A stretch of 64,000 nucleotides of DNA from Flavobacterium nitrogenifigens (GTDB taxonomy: Bacteria > Bacteroidota > Bacteroidia > Flavobacteriales > Flavobacteriaceae): positions 186,001-250,000 of the forward strand of contig NZ_QJRI01000175.1 of the NCBI RefSeq assembly GCF_003254565.1, given 5' to 3'. Under the pieces are notes generated by a model, which was not told where the DNA came from, did no database searches, and was given only the letters and a program-made list of their open reading frames with translations. Shown piece by piece: positions 25,970-36,868 of the stretch (positions are counted from its first letter, which is position 1; every line of letters begins with the position of its first letter). The position numbers and the translations under genes are program-made.

Positions 25970-27643
25970 ATGTGTGGAATTGTATGTGCCTTTGATCTTA
26001 AACAAAAAGCCGAAGCGTTAAGACCTCAAGTATTAGAAATGTCAAAAATCATCCGTCACCGTGGACCAGACTGGAGCGGAATTTTCAGCAATGATAAAGC
26101 GATTCTTTCTCATGAGCGTTTGGCAATTGTAGATCCGGCGTCAGGAAAACAACCTTTATTTACTGAAGACAAAAAATTGGTTTTAGCAGCAAATGGGGAA
26201 ATTTACAACCACAGAGACCTTCGTAAACAATTTGTGGGTAAATATAACTTTCAGACAGAGAGTGATTGTGAAGTTATTTTAGCTTTATATAAAGAAAAAG
26301 GAGCAGATTTCGTTGATGAGTTAAACGGAATCTTCGGATTTGCAATCTACGATGTAGATAAAGACGAGTATTTCGTAGCTCGTGACCACATGGGAATTAT
26401 TCCATTATATATTGGATGGGATCAGCACGGTACTTTCTACGTAGCTTCTGAGTTAAAAGCTTTAGAAGGATATTGTACAAAAATCGAATTATTCCCTCCA
26501 GGGCATTATTTATCAAGCAAAGACGGTGAATTTGTACAATGGTACAAAAGAGACTGGACAGAATATGATGCAGTAAAAGACAACGAAACTAGTATTCCAG
26601 AAATCAGAAAAGCTTTGGAGGCTGCGGTTCACAGACAATTAATGAGTGATGTTCCTTATGGAGTTTTACTTTCTGGAGGTTTAGATTCTTCTATTACTTC
26701 GGCTGTGGCTAAGAAATTTGCTCAAAAAAGAATTGAATCAGATGATACTACAGATGCTTGGTATCCGCAATTGCACTCTTTCTCAGTTGGATTGGAAGGT
26801 TCTCCAGATTTAGCTGCAGCAAGAAAAGTAGCAGATCATATCGGAACTATTCACCACGAAATCAAATTTACAATCCAAGAAGGGTTAGATGCAGTTCGTG
26901 ATGTAATTTACAACCTTGAGACTTATGACGTAACTACAGTTAGAGCTTCAACTCCAATGTGGTTAATGGCAAGAGTGATCAAATCTATGGGAATCAAAAT
27001 GGTTCTTTCTGGAGAAGGAGCAGATGAGTTATTTGGAGGATATTTATACTTCCACAAAGCGCCAAACGCAAGAGAATTCCACGAAGAAAACGTTCGTAAA
27101 TTAGGAAAACTTCACATGTACGACTGTTTACGTGCAAACAAAAGTTTAGCGGCTTGGGGAATCGAAGGGCGTGTGCCATTCTTAGATAAAGAATTTATGG
27201 ATGTTGCCATGCGCATCAACCCACAAGATAAAATGATCAACAAAGAACACCCGATGGAAAAATGGGTTGTTCGTAAAGCTTTTGAAGATATGCTTCCAGA
27301 AAGTGTAGCTTGGAGACAAAAAGAACAGTTTTCTGATGGAGTAGGGTACAGCTGGATTGATACTTTGAAAGAAGTAGTAGCTAGAGAAGTTTCAGATGAG
27401 CAATTGGCAAATGCGAGATTTAAATTCCCATTGCAAACTCCAACTTCTAAAGAAGAATATTACTATCGTTCAATTTTTACAGAACATTTTCCAAGCGATG
27501 CTGCAGCATTATGCGTTCCTCAGGAAGCAAGTGTGGCTTGTAGTACTAAAATTGCTTTGGAGTGGGATGAAGCTTTCAAAAACATGAACGATCCATCAGG
27601 AAGAGCGGTAGCTAATGTTCATGATGATGCTTATATTAAATAA
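25970..27643 (+). CDS. asnB: Asparagine synthase B (glutamine-hydrolysing)
   Basis: 557 residues, close to the E. coli AsnB length. The class II glutaminase domain has its nucleophile Cys2 (MCGIVCAF), Arg50 (SHERL), Asn75-Gly76-Glu77 (AANGEIYN) and Asp99 (ESDCEV), so glutamine binding and hydrolysis should be intact. The synthetase domain has the pyrophosphate loop LSGGLDSS, VLSGEGADELFGG and WRQKEQFSDGVGYSW. It converts aspartate, ATP and glutamine-derived ammonia to asparagine, AMP and pyrophosphate in the cytoplasm. A diverged paralogue without the glutaminase residues follows at 27953. A repeated dyad upstream may control it. Confidence 0.97.
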   Translation: MCGIVCAFDLKQKAEALRPQVLEMSKIIRHRGPDWSGIFSNDKAILSHERLAIVDPASGKQPLFTEDKKLVLAANGEIYNHRDLRKQFVGKYNFQTESDCEVILALYKEKGADFVDELNGIFGFAIYDVDKDEYFVARDHMGIIPLYIGWDQHGTFYVASELKALEGYCTKIELFPPGHYLSSKDGEFVQWYKRDWTEYDAVKDNETSIPEIRKALEAAVHRQLMSDVPYGVLLSGGLDSSITSAVAKKFAQKRIESDDTTDAWYPQLHSFSVGLEGSPDLAAARKVADHIGTIHHEIKFTIQEGLDAVRDVIYNLETYDVTTVRASTPMWLMARVIKSMGIKMVLSGEGADELFGGYLYFHKAPNAREFHEENVRKLGKLHMYDCLRANKSLAAWGIEGRVPFLDKEFMDVAMRINPQDKMINKEHPMEKWVVRKAFEDMLPESVAWRQKEQFSDGVGYSWIDTLKEVVAREVSDEQLANARFKFPLQTPTSKEEYYYRSIFTEHFPSDAAALCVPQEASVACSTKIALEWDEAFKNMNDPSGRAVANVHDDAYIK

Positions 27644-27952
27644 TAAAGAGTTTAATTTTTAGAATTAGTATATATATTGCTGGAAGACGTTCTTTTGTAA
27701 GAGCGTCTTTCTTGTCTAAAAAAGTTTCTGTATTTCAATATGTTAAAATAAGATTTTTGGTAATCGATTGAAATTTATTTCATGTTTGAGTTTCGTCGAA
27801 ATAAAAGTTAAACCCTGAAATTTTAGGATGCAAAATGTAAGAAAGCAGAAAATAATATTTAGTTTTGCTTTTAAGCGGAAATTTTAATGATTTTTTAATG
27901 TGCAGCTTATTTGAGACTGGTACATCAGAATAAAAATAAAAAATAGAATAGT
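27644..27952. other. 309-base region between the two asparagine synthase genes
   Basis: Holds the asnB terminator and then about 240 bases of AT-rich sequence. I see no gene, repeat shared with the asnB leader or strong promoter; TTTG near 27910 and TACATCAG near 27921 are a poor match to the Bacteroidota promoter. The asnB operator-like repeats are not present here, so the two genes are probably regulated differently. Confidence 0.5.
27684..27713 (+). terminator. Probable terminator of asnB
   Basis: AAGACGTTCTT at 27684-27694 pairs with AAGAGCGTCTT at 27699-27709 with one G-T pair, followed by a short T-rich tract, 40 bases past the stop. Confidence 0.6.
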
Positions 27953-29566
27953 ATGTCTGGATTGTTAGCCGTTATTGGTAAAGGAAAAGACCCCAAGCTT
28001 GTAAAAGAACTTTCTGAGAGAATGTCACATCGCGGACCTGATGAAAGCGATATTCATATTATGGAAAATGGCAGTATACTTTGTCATGAAAGCCTGTCGA
28101 TTATTGATCTTAATTCGGGGAAACAGCCAATTCAAGGAACTAGTAAAGCTTGGATGGTGCATGATGGAGAAATCTACAATTATAAAGAGCTTAAAAATAC
28201 AGTTTTAAAGGATCATACCTTCAGAACAGAATCGGATTCGGAGGTAATTGTACACTTGTATGAAGAATTTGGATATGATTTCTGTAATAAATTGGATGGG
28301 GATTTTGCCTTTGTGGTTGTTGATGGCGATAAATATATTGCAGGTCGTGATCCGATTGGGGTGAAACCTTTGTATTATGGTTTAGATGAAAGAGGAAGAA
28401 TTTATTTTTCGTCAGAAATGAAATCTATTGCAGATCAATGTAAATCATTTTCAACTTTTCCGCCAGGACATTACTATACAGCAAAAACAGGTTTTGTAAA
28501 ATATTATCGCCCAGAATACGAAGACCATAAAAATGCAACTCAGCCTTTAGATTTAGAGTTAATTCGCGAAAGCTTAATTCAGGCAACACGCAAACGTTTA
28601 TTAGCAGAAGTACCTTTGGGAGTTGTGTTATCGGGAGGTTTGGACACTTCATTGATTTCGGCTATCGCTTCAAGGTTATTAAAAGAAAAAGGTGAAAAAC
28701 TGCATTCTTTTTCTATTGGATTAGATGCTGATGCCCCAGATAATGTTATGGCAAGAAAAGCCGCTGAATTTTTAGGAACTGAACATCATGAAATTCATTT
28801 TTCGGTTGAAGAAGGAGTTAAAGTTCTAGAAAAAGTAATTTATCATATTGAGACGTACGATATCATTTCGGTTAGATCTGGTGTTCCTATGTATTTGCTT
28901 TCTAAAGCTATTGCAGATCAGGGAATAAAAGTGATCTTGTCTGGCGAAGGTGCAGATGAGGTTTTTGGAGGGCATTTGTATTTTAGAAATGCGCCTTCAG
29001 AAGAAGAATTTCAAGATGAAACTATAGAACGAGTTCAGAAGCTATTTACAGCCGATTTGTTGCGTGCAGATAAAACGACAATGGCAAATGGTCTAGAAGT
29101 GCGAATTCCGTTTTTGGATACAGAATTTTTAGATGTAGCTATTCGAATTAAAACAGAAGAAAAACAGCCAAAAACGTATGATGGCGTTGAAAAATACATT
29201 TTAAGAAAAGCTTTTGATACTGAAGATCCGTATTTGCCTTCAGAAGTTTTATGGCGTCAGAAAGAGCAGTTTTCTGATGGAGTAGGATATAATTGGGTTG
29301 ATGAGTTGATTGAATATTGTGCATCGCAGGTTACAGATGAGCAATTAGCTGGAGCAAGTGCAGAATTTCCATACAACTCACCAACGACTAAAGAAGCGTA
29401 CTTGTACAGATCGATTTTTCATAAATACTATCCACAGGTCAGTGCGGCACAAACTGTTCGTAAATGGATTCCAAAATGGCAAGAAAACCTCGATCCAAGC
29501 GGAAGAGCAAATGCGGCTCACTTGAATGGTAATTTTGAAACTGTAAAAACTACTGTGATTGCTTAA
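27953..29566 (+). CDS. Asparagine synthase-like protein with a degenerate glutaminase site
   Basis: 537 residues, collinear with the AsnB at 25970 over both domains. In the N-terminal domain the nucleophile Cys is Ser2 (MSGLLAVIG), the conserved Arg of HERL is Ser47 (HESL) and the oxyanion Asn of NGE is Asp71 (HDGEIYN); Gly, Glu and the Asp of ESDSEV remain. All three changes hit residues that bind or cleave glutamine, so glutaminase activity is not expected. The synthetase domain looks intact: SGGLDTS at 227-233, ILSGEGADEVFGG, WRQKEQFSDGVGYNW. The gene could encode an ammonia-dependent asparagine synthetase (AsnA-like role), or an amidating enzyme for another substrate. It starts at ATG 27953 and is not a pseudogene by frame. 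Confidence 0.9.
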   Translation: MSGLLAVIGKGKDPKLVKELSERMSHRGPDESDIHIMENGSILCHESLSIIDLNSGKQPIQGTSKAWMVHDGEIYNYKELKNTVLKDHTFRTESDSEVIVHLYEEFGYDFCNKLDGDFAFVVVDGDKYIAGRDPIGVKPLYYGLDERGRIYFSSEMKSIADQCKSFSTFPPGHYYTAKTGFVKYYRPEYEDHKNATQPLDLELIRESLIQATRKRLLAEVPLGVVLSGGLDTSLISAIASRLLKEKGEKLHSFSIGLDADAPDNVMARKAAEFLGTEHHEIHFSVEEGVKVLEKVIYHIETYDIISVRSGVPMYLLSKAIADQGIKVILSGEGADEVFGGHLYFRNAPSEEEFQDETIERVQKLFTADLLRADKTTMANGLEVRIPFLDTEFLDVAIRIKTEEKQPKTYDGVEKYILRKAFDTEDPYLPSEVLWRQKEQFSDGVGYNWVDELIEYCASQVTDEQLAGASAEFPYNSPTTKEAYLYRSIFHKYYPQVSAAQTVRKWIPKWQENLDPSGRANAAHLNGNFETVKTTVIA

Positions 29567-29585
29567 AAGAAAATTCTAAATTTTT

Positions 29586-29685
29586 GAAATTCCAAATTCC
29601 AATTTGGGAGCAGATATAGAAAAGCTGAAATAAGAATATTATTTCGGCTTTTTGATTTAAGGTATGTTTTGGAATTTGGAATTTC
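29586..29685. repeat. Long-arm inverted repeat enclosing a terminator
   Basis: GAAATTCCAAATTCCA at 29586-29601 is matched perfectly by its reverse complement at 29670-29685. A further related copy (TTGGAATTTGGAATTT) lies near 29735-29750. The same phrase appears inside the aminotransferase gene at about 11571-11581. Confidence 0.7.
29621..29656 (+). terminator. Probable terminator of the asnB paralogue
   Basis: AAAGCTGAAATA at 29621-29632 pairs with TATTTCGGCTTT at 29640-29651 (11 of 12, the other a G-T pair), followed by T residues, inside the larger inverted repeat. Confidence 0.6.
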
Positions 29686-29854
29686 AAAAGAATGGAATTT
29701 TAAAGAGCATTGGTTTTTTACGTTATTTCCATTTTTGGAATTTGGAATTTAAGAAAATTAGAAATTAAATTCATTTTTGGGCTTATTTTTAGGTTTTTCA
29801 GACAATTGTGTTGATAACTTAAGTGCTTTAAGTCGTAATTTGCTGGGTATATAG

Positions 29855-31852
<1,998 letters not shown>

Positions 31853-31871
31853 AATAGAAAATTAATAATTT

Positions 31872-31924
31872 CAATTCGTTTAATTGTTTAAATTTACTAG
31901 ACAATTAAACGAATTGTCTTTTTA
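31872..31924 (+). terminator. Strong hairpin after gyrB
   Basis: CAATTCGTTTAATTGT at 31872-31887 pairs perfectly over 16 bp with 31901-31916 and is followed by a T tract. It would end the gyrB transcript before mdh. Confidence 0.75.
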
Positions 31925-31962
31925 AAGAATAGACAAAATTAATAACCGATAAAGTATAAAAT

Positions 31963-32898
31963 ATGAAAGTTACCATTGTAGGAGCAGGAAATGTTGGAGC
32001 TACATGTGCAGATGTTATTTCTTATAGAGGAATTGCAAGCGAAGTAGTATTGTTGGATATTAAAGAAGGTTTTGCCGAAGGTAAAGCATTGGATATTACA
32101 CAATGTGCGACAAATACTGGTTTTAATACTAAAGTATCTGGCGTTACCAACGATTATTCTAAAACTGCAGGAAGTGATGTGGTTGTAATTACATCAGGAA
32201 TTCCGAGAAAGCCAGGAACGACAAGAGAAGAATTAATCGGCATCAATGCAGGAATTGTGAAAACAGTTGCTGAGAATGTATTGAAGTATTCTCCAGATAC
32301 GATTATTGTCGTAGTTTCCAATCCGATGGACACTATGACGTATTTGGCTTTAAAAGCTACAGGTCTTCCAAAAAACAGAATTATAGGTATGGGTGGAGCT
32401 TTAGATAGTTCTCGTTTTAGAACTTATCTTTCGTTAGCTTTAGATAAACCAGCAAATGATATTTCGGCAATGGTAATTGGAGGTCATGGAGATACAACGA
32501 TGATTCCGTTAACGCGTTTAGCATCTTACAATGGAATTCCGGTGTCTCAGTTTCTTTCAGAAGAAGTGTTGCAAAAAGTTGCAGCAGATACAATGGTAGG
32601 GGGAGCAACGCTTACAGGGCTTCTTGGAACTTCGGCTTGGTATGCTCCAGGGGCTTCTGTGGCTTATTTGGTAGATAGTATTTTGAACGATCAAAAGAAA
32701 ATGATTGCATGTTCTGTTTTTGTAGAAGGCGAATATGGGCAAAATGATATCTGTATAGGTGTGCCATGTATAATTGGTAAAAACGGTGTAGAAGAAATTG
32801 TAGATATAAAATTAAACGATCAGGAGAAAGCATTATTTGCCAAAAGTGCAGATGCAGTTCGAAGCATGAATGATGCCCTAAAAGCTATTTTAGTATAA
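31963..32898 (+). CDS. mdh: Malate dehydrogenase
   Basis: 311 residues of the LDH-like (type 3) malate dehydrogenase. NAD-binding GAGNVGA at 7-13, substrate-binding IPRKPGTTREE near 84-94 (Arg of the PRKPG loop selects dicarboxylic acids), VSNPMDTMTY and the catalytic His in IGGHGDTTMIP near 172 are all visible. It interconverts malate and oxaloacetate with NAD in the citric acid cycle. It has its own terminator downstream and appears to be monocistronic. Confidence 0.96.
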   Translation: MKVTIVGAGNVGATCADVISYRGIASEVVLLDIKEGFAEGKALDITQCATNTGFNTKVSGVTNDYSKTAGSDVVVITSGIPRKPGTTREELIGINAGIVKTVAENVLKYSPDTIIVVVSNPMDTMTYLALKATGLPKNRIIGMGGALDSSRFRTYLSLALDKPANDISAMVIGGHGDTTMIPLTRLASYNGIPVSQFLSEEVLQKVAADTMVGGATLTGLLGTSAWYAPGASVAYLVDSILNDQKKMIACSVFVEGEYGQNDICIGVPCIIGKNGVEEIVDIKLNDQEKALFAKSADAVRSMNDALKAILV

Positions 32899-32920
32899 TA
32901 AAAACGGCAAAAAAGAAAAG

Positions 32921-32947
32921 AAGCTGCACTTTTGCAGCTTTTTTTTT
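32921..32947 (+). terminator. Terminator of mdh
   Basis: AAGCTGCA at 32921-32928 and TGCAGCTT at 32933-32940 form a perfect 8-bp stem with a 4-base loop and a run of T to 32947. Confidence 0.85.
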
Positions 32948-32967
32948 GAGATTAATTAATAAATAAA

Positions 32968-32998
32968 TTGGTTAATATTTTCGTTAATTATATATTTG
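32968..32998 (+). promoter_or_regulatory. Promoter of secDF
   Basis: TTG at 32968-32970, a 20-base spacer, then TATATTTG at 32991-32998, a perfect fit to the Bacteroidota TTG-N17-23-TAnnTTTG promoter. It leaves a leader of about 120 bases before the ATG. Confidence 0.65.
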
Positions 32999-33123
32999 CT
33001 CGGTTTAAAAAAAAATTGGTAATTCGTGATCTCGTTTTTTTGTTTTAAAAAATCATGTCAGGGCTTATTTTATGGGACTTTAAAACAAAATCAAAAATAA
33101 AACATAATTAATTTTTAGTAATA

Positions 33124-36114
33124 ATGCAGAATAAAGGACTTATTAAATTTTTCGCAATTCTATTTGCATTGGTAAGTATTTACCAACTATCATTCACTTT
33201 TGTGGCAAATGGTGTCAAAAGTGAAGCTAAAGCTTTTGCAGGAGATAATCCTGATAAAGAGCTGAAATATTTAGATTCTATTGGTAAAGAAAAAGTATTA
33301 AATCTTGGTTTTACTGATTTCACTTATAACGAAGTGAAAAACAAACAGCTTAATAAAGGTCTTGACTTAGAAGGAGGAATCAACGTAATTCTTCAGATTT
33401 CTATTAAAGATGTATTAAAAGGTTTGGCTAATAATTCTAAAAATCCAGTTTTTAATAAATCATTGGCTGATGCATCTGCAAATTTAGAAGGAAACAAAAC
33501 GTATTTAAATAAGTTTTTTGAAGCTTTTGAAGCAAATTCAAAAGGAACTGTAAAATTAGCATCTCCAGATATTTTTGCTAACAGAAGCCTTCAAGGAGAA
33601 GGTGGAGTTGACTTTCAAATGTCTGACGCACAAGTTCAAAAAGTTATCAAAAGAAAAGTTGATGAGTCTGTAGAAAGTGCTTTTAAAGTATTAAGAGAGC
33701 GTATCGACAAATTTGGTGTTACACAGCCAAACATCCAAAAATTAGGAGAAACAGGAAGAATCTTAGTTGAGCTTCCAGGTGCTAAGGATGTAGATAGAAT
33801 TAAAAAATTATTAGGTGGAAAAGCTCAATTAGAGTTCTGGGAAACTTATAAAATTGAAGAAATTGGAAATTTCTTAGTATCTGCAAACGAGGCTTTAAAG
33901 AAAACTGAAGTTAAAAAGACAGAAACTAAAACTGTTGCTAAAGATTCATTGAATGCATTATTAACTGATGCTAAAGATTCTTCAGATGTTAAAAAAGGAA
34001 ATAATCCTTTATTTGATAAAATGATCGTTCAAGGTGGTGGACCAGTTTTAGGATACTTTGCTCCTAAAGATACTGCTGCTATCAATGATTATTTCAAAAG
34101 ACCAGAAATTAGAGTATTATTGGCTGCTGACCAACACTATGCAAAATTTGTATGGAGCAAGCCAACAACTATAAAAGATCCTAAAGCAAAAGACATTAAA
34201 AGCGCTGCAGATATTGAAGCAGTTGAATTATATGCTTTAAAAGGAAACAGAGACAATAACCCAGCTATGAGCGGTGGTGTTGTAACAGATGCAAAAGATA
34301 CTTTTGACCAAATGGGTAAACCAGCTGTTTCTATGCAAATGAACAGCCAAGGTGCTAAAGTTTGGGAAGAATTAACAGGAAGAGCATTTGCTCAAAAAAG
34401 CTACATTGCTATTGTATTAGATGATATCGTATATTCTGCTCCAGGTGTAACAAGCGGTCCTATTGCTGGAGGAAGATCTGAGATTACAGGTTCATTTGAT
34501 GTAGCTGAAACTAAAGATTTAGCTAACGTATTAAATGCAGGTAAATTACCAGCTTCTGCAGATATTATCCAATCAACTGTTGTAGGTCCATCTTTAGGGC
34601 AAGCAGCTATTGATGCAGGTACAATTTCTTCTGTATTAGGTTTCTTATTAGTTTGTGTTTGGATGGTATTCTATTATGGTAAAGCTGGTTGGTATGCAAA
34701 CCTTGCATTATTATTAAACTTACTATTCTTATTCGGAATTATGGCAAGTTTTGGTTTTGTATTGACATTGCCAGGTATTGCAGGTATCGTATTAACATTA
34801 GGTACTGCGGTAGATGCGAACATTATTATCTACGAAAGAGCGAAAGAAGAATTACGTGAAGGAAAATCTCTTTCTGAAGCAGTTCAAGCTTCTTACGGAT
34901 GGCATGGAGCAATGCGTTCTATTATTGATGCTAACGTTACTCACGTTTTAACTGGAGCTATCTTATTTATCTTCGGAACAGGTCCTATTAAAGGTTTCGC
35001 ATTAACATTATTAATTGGTATCGTAACTTCATTGTTTACTTCTATCTTTATTGCTAGAATTTTCATTGACAGAAATATTGCAGGAAAAGGTGATTTAACT
35101 TTCTCTACAAATATTACTAAAAACTGGTTTACAAACTTCCACTTTGACTTTATCAAGATTAAAAAATTCACTTACATCTTCTCTTCAATTGTAGTTGTAG
35201 TAAGTTTAGTTTCTATCTTCTTCGTTAACGGATTAGATGAAGGTGTTGATTTTGTTGGAGGAAGAACTTTCCAAGTTAAATTCGAAAAGCCAGTTGATGC
35301 AACTGCAGTTTCAGATGAATTATCTGCTGCTTTCGGTACTCCGGTTGAGGCTAAAATTTTAGGTGATGATGATCAATTGAAAATCACTACTAAATATAAA
35401 ATTAAAGAAGATGGTGTTGCTATCGATGAAGAAGTAAACCAAAAATTATACGCTGCTTTACAGAAATATTTCCCAAATACAACTTACGATAAATTTATCA
35501 ACTCATTTGATGGTAAAAGAGTAGGTGTGTTGCAAGCTTCTAAAGTTGGAGCTTCTATTTCTGAGGATATCAAAACGAACTCTTACTGGGCAGTTCTTGG
35601 TGCAATGGCAGTTATTTTCTTATACTTAATGGTATCTTTCCGTAAATGGCAATATTCATTAGGTGCGATTGCAGCTGTTGCGCACGACGTAATCTTCGTA
35701 TTAGGAGTTTATTCATTATGCTACAAATTCATGCCATTCCACATGGAAATGGATCAGCACTTTATCGCTGCGATCTTGACTGTAATAGGTTATTCTATGA
35801 ACGATACAGTAATTGTATTTGACAGGGTGAGAGAGTTTATCATCGGAAACCGTAAAGGAAGTTTCGAAGATATCGTAAACGCTTCTATTAATACTACATT
35901 ATCTAGAACATTGAATACTTCATTAATGATGATCATCGTATTATTAACGATGTTTATTTTCGGTGGAGAATCTATCAGAGGATTTATCTTCGCAATGTTA
36001 ATTGGTATTATCGTTGGTACTTACTCTTCATTATTTATCGCTACACCAGTATTGGTTGACACGATTTCAAGTGATGAGAAACACACAATCGAAGACAAAC
36101 ACAATAAGGCATAA
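33124..36114 (+). CDS. secDF: Protein translocase SecDF fusion
   Basis: 996 residues joining SecD and SecF in one chain, as usual in Bacteroidota. The SecD half has GLDLEGGINVILQI near 80, the P1 periplasmic domain with VDESVESAFKVLRERIDKFGVTQPNIQKLG, and the six-helix bundle holding LPGIAGIVLTLGTAVDANIIIYERAKEELREG (catalytic proton-pathway Asp in VDANI). The SecF half starts near 680 with GLDEGVDFVGGRTF and contains GYSMNDTVIVFDRVRE (Asp of the second half). SecDF uses the proton gradient to pull exported proteins through SecYEG. Monocistronic, with a consensus promoter and terminator. Confidence 0.98.
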   Translation: MQNKGLIKFFAILFALVSIYQLSFTFVANGVKSEAKAFAGDNPDKELKYLDSIGKEKVLNLGFTDFTYNEVKNKQLNKGLDLEGGINVILQISIKDVLKGLANNSKNPVFNKSLADASANLEGNKTYLNKFFEAFEANSKGTVKLASPDIFANRSLQGEGGVDFQMSDAQVQKVIKRKVDESVESAFKVLRERIDKFGVTQPNIQKLGETGRILVELPGAKDVDRIKKLLGGKAQLEFWETYKIEEIGNFLVSANEALKKTEVKKTETKTVAKDSLNALLTDAKDSSDVKKGNNPLFDKMIVQGGGPVLGYFAPKDTAAINDYFKRPEIRVLLAADQHYAKFVWSKPTTIKDPKAKDIKSAADIEAVELYALKGNRDNNPAMSGGVVTDAKDTFDQMGKPAVSMQMNSQGAKVWEELTGRAFAQKSYIAIVLDDIVYSAPGVTSGPIAGGRSEITGSFDVAETKDLANVLNAGKLPASADIIQSTVVGPSLGQAAIDAGTISSVLGFLLVCVWMVFYYGKAGWYANLALLLNLLFLFGIMASFGFVLTLPGIAGIVLTLGTAVDANIIIYERAKEELREGKSLSEAVQASYGWHGAMRSIIDANVTHVLTGAILFIFGTGPIKGFALTLLIGIVTSLFTSIFIARIFIDRNIAGKGDLTFSTNITKNWFTNFHFDFIKIKKFTYIFSSIVVVVSLVSIFFVNGLDEGVDFVGGRTFQVKFEKPVDATAVSDELSAAFGTPVEAKILGDDDQLKITTKYKIKEDGVAIDEEVNQKLYAALQKYFPNTTYDKFINSFDGKRVGVLQASKVGASISEDIKTNSYWAVLGAMAVIFLYLMVSFRKWQYSLGAIAAVAHDVIFVLGVYSLCYKFMPFHMEMDQHFIAAILTVIGYSMNDTVIVFDRVREFIIGNRKGSFEDIVNASINTTLSRTLNTSLMMIIVLLTMFIFGGESIRGFIFAMLIGIIVGTYSSLFIATPVLVDTISSDEKHTIEDKHNKA

Positions 36115-36138
36115 TTAAAAACCTTATTCTAAATAAAA

Positions 36139-36170
36139 AAAAGATCCAGTGAAAGCTGGATCTTTTTTTT
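36139..36170 (+). terminator. Terminator of secDF
   Basis: AAAAGATCCAG at 36139-36149 pairs with CTGGATCTTTT at 36156-36166, followed by T residues to 36170. Confidence 0.85.
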
Positions 36171-36199
36171 ATGTTTGTATAGCCAACCAAAAACATATT

Positions 36200-36814
36200 A
36201 TGCTTCTAAAACGAATATTCTTTATTTTAGTGTTATTTGCTGTAATGCATCTTAAAGCGCAGGAAAAAAGCAGTAAATACAGAATAGGTTTGAGTTATGG
36301 TTTTGGAAGTGAATTTAGTAATACCGATTACACTTTTGAGAATCATTTTTATAAGGCGCAGCTCTATTACGAGATAAAAGAGACTAAGAATTTTAAGTAT
36401 GAAATTCTAGTCCAGCCCGAAATCAATTTTGGAAAACATCAATTATTGAATTTCTATTTTGTTAAGCCTGAAACCTCAAATTATCAGCAAAAAAGAGATG
36501 AATATACGCGTCTAAAAGATGTTCGCGAATATGTGCTTAATTGTGGTTTTCTTGTTCGTAAACCTATTGGTAAAGTGTGTTCGTTTTATGTTTTAGGTAG
36601 TGTTGGGCCTCTTATTACAGATACAGAAACAGAAAGAATGTCTAAAGGTTTTGCTTTTGCTGATGTTTTGGCGCTCGGTTTTACTGCAGGTTATGATAAT
36701 TTCCGTTTTGATATTCGTCCTAGTGTAAGGCATGTTTCTAATGCCGGTTTAGGAAGCAGTAATGCAGGATATAATACTAAGAATATCGAATTTGGTATTT
36801 CGTATCAGTTATAA
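36200..36814 (+). CDS. PagL-like lipid A 3-O-deacylase (outer-membrane barrel)
   Basis: 204 residues from the ATG at 36200; an in-frame start at 36149 falls inside the secDF terminator and is rejected. A signal peptide (LLKRIFFILVLFAVMHLKAQ) precedes a small barrel with alternating aromatic residues, ending in FGISYQL. The motif RHVSNAG at 177-183 gives the His178 and Ser180 pair of PagL, followed by NAGYN and Glu197 as the possible third residue, although its spacing from Ser is longer than in the Pseudomonas enzyme. PagL removes the 3-position acyl chain of lipid A. An acyloxyacyl-hydrolase-like member of the same family is the alternative name. Confidence 0.75.
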   Translation: MLLKRIFFILVLFAVMHLKAQEKSSKYRIGLSYGFGSEFSNTDYTFENHFYKAQLYYEIKETKNFKYEILVQPEINFGKHQLLNFYFVKPETSNYQQKRDEYTRLKDVREYVLNCGFLVRKPIGKVCSFYVLGSVGPLITDTETERMSKGFAFADVLALGFTAGYDNFRFDIRPSVRHVSNAGLGSSNAGYNTKNIEFGISYQL

Positions 36815-36819
36815 AAAGA

Positions 36820-36849
36820 AAAAGCCCAATATTTGAATATTGGGCTTTT
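36820..36849. terminator. Bidirectional terminator between the PagL-like gene and lgt
   Basis: AAAAGCCCAATAT at 36820-36832 pairs perfectly with 36837-36849 (13 bp, 4-base loop), with A and T tracts on both sides. It lies between two convergent genes. Confidence 0.85.
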
Positions 36850-36868
36850 TATAATGGTAAATTATTTT

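Noticed and set aside
36121..36140. Extra copy of the Fur-like site downstream of secDF (ATTCTAAATAAA)
   Set aside because: Only part of the 17-mer matches and the position, after a stop codon, does not fit a promoter.
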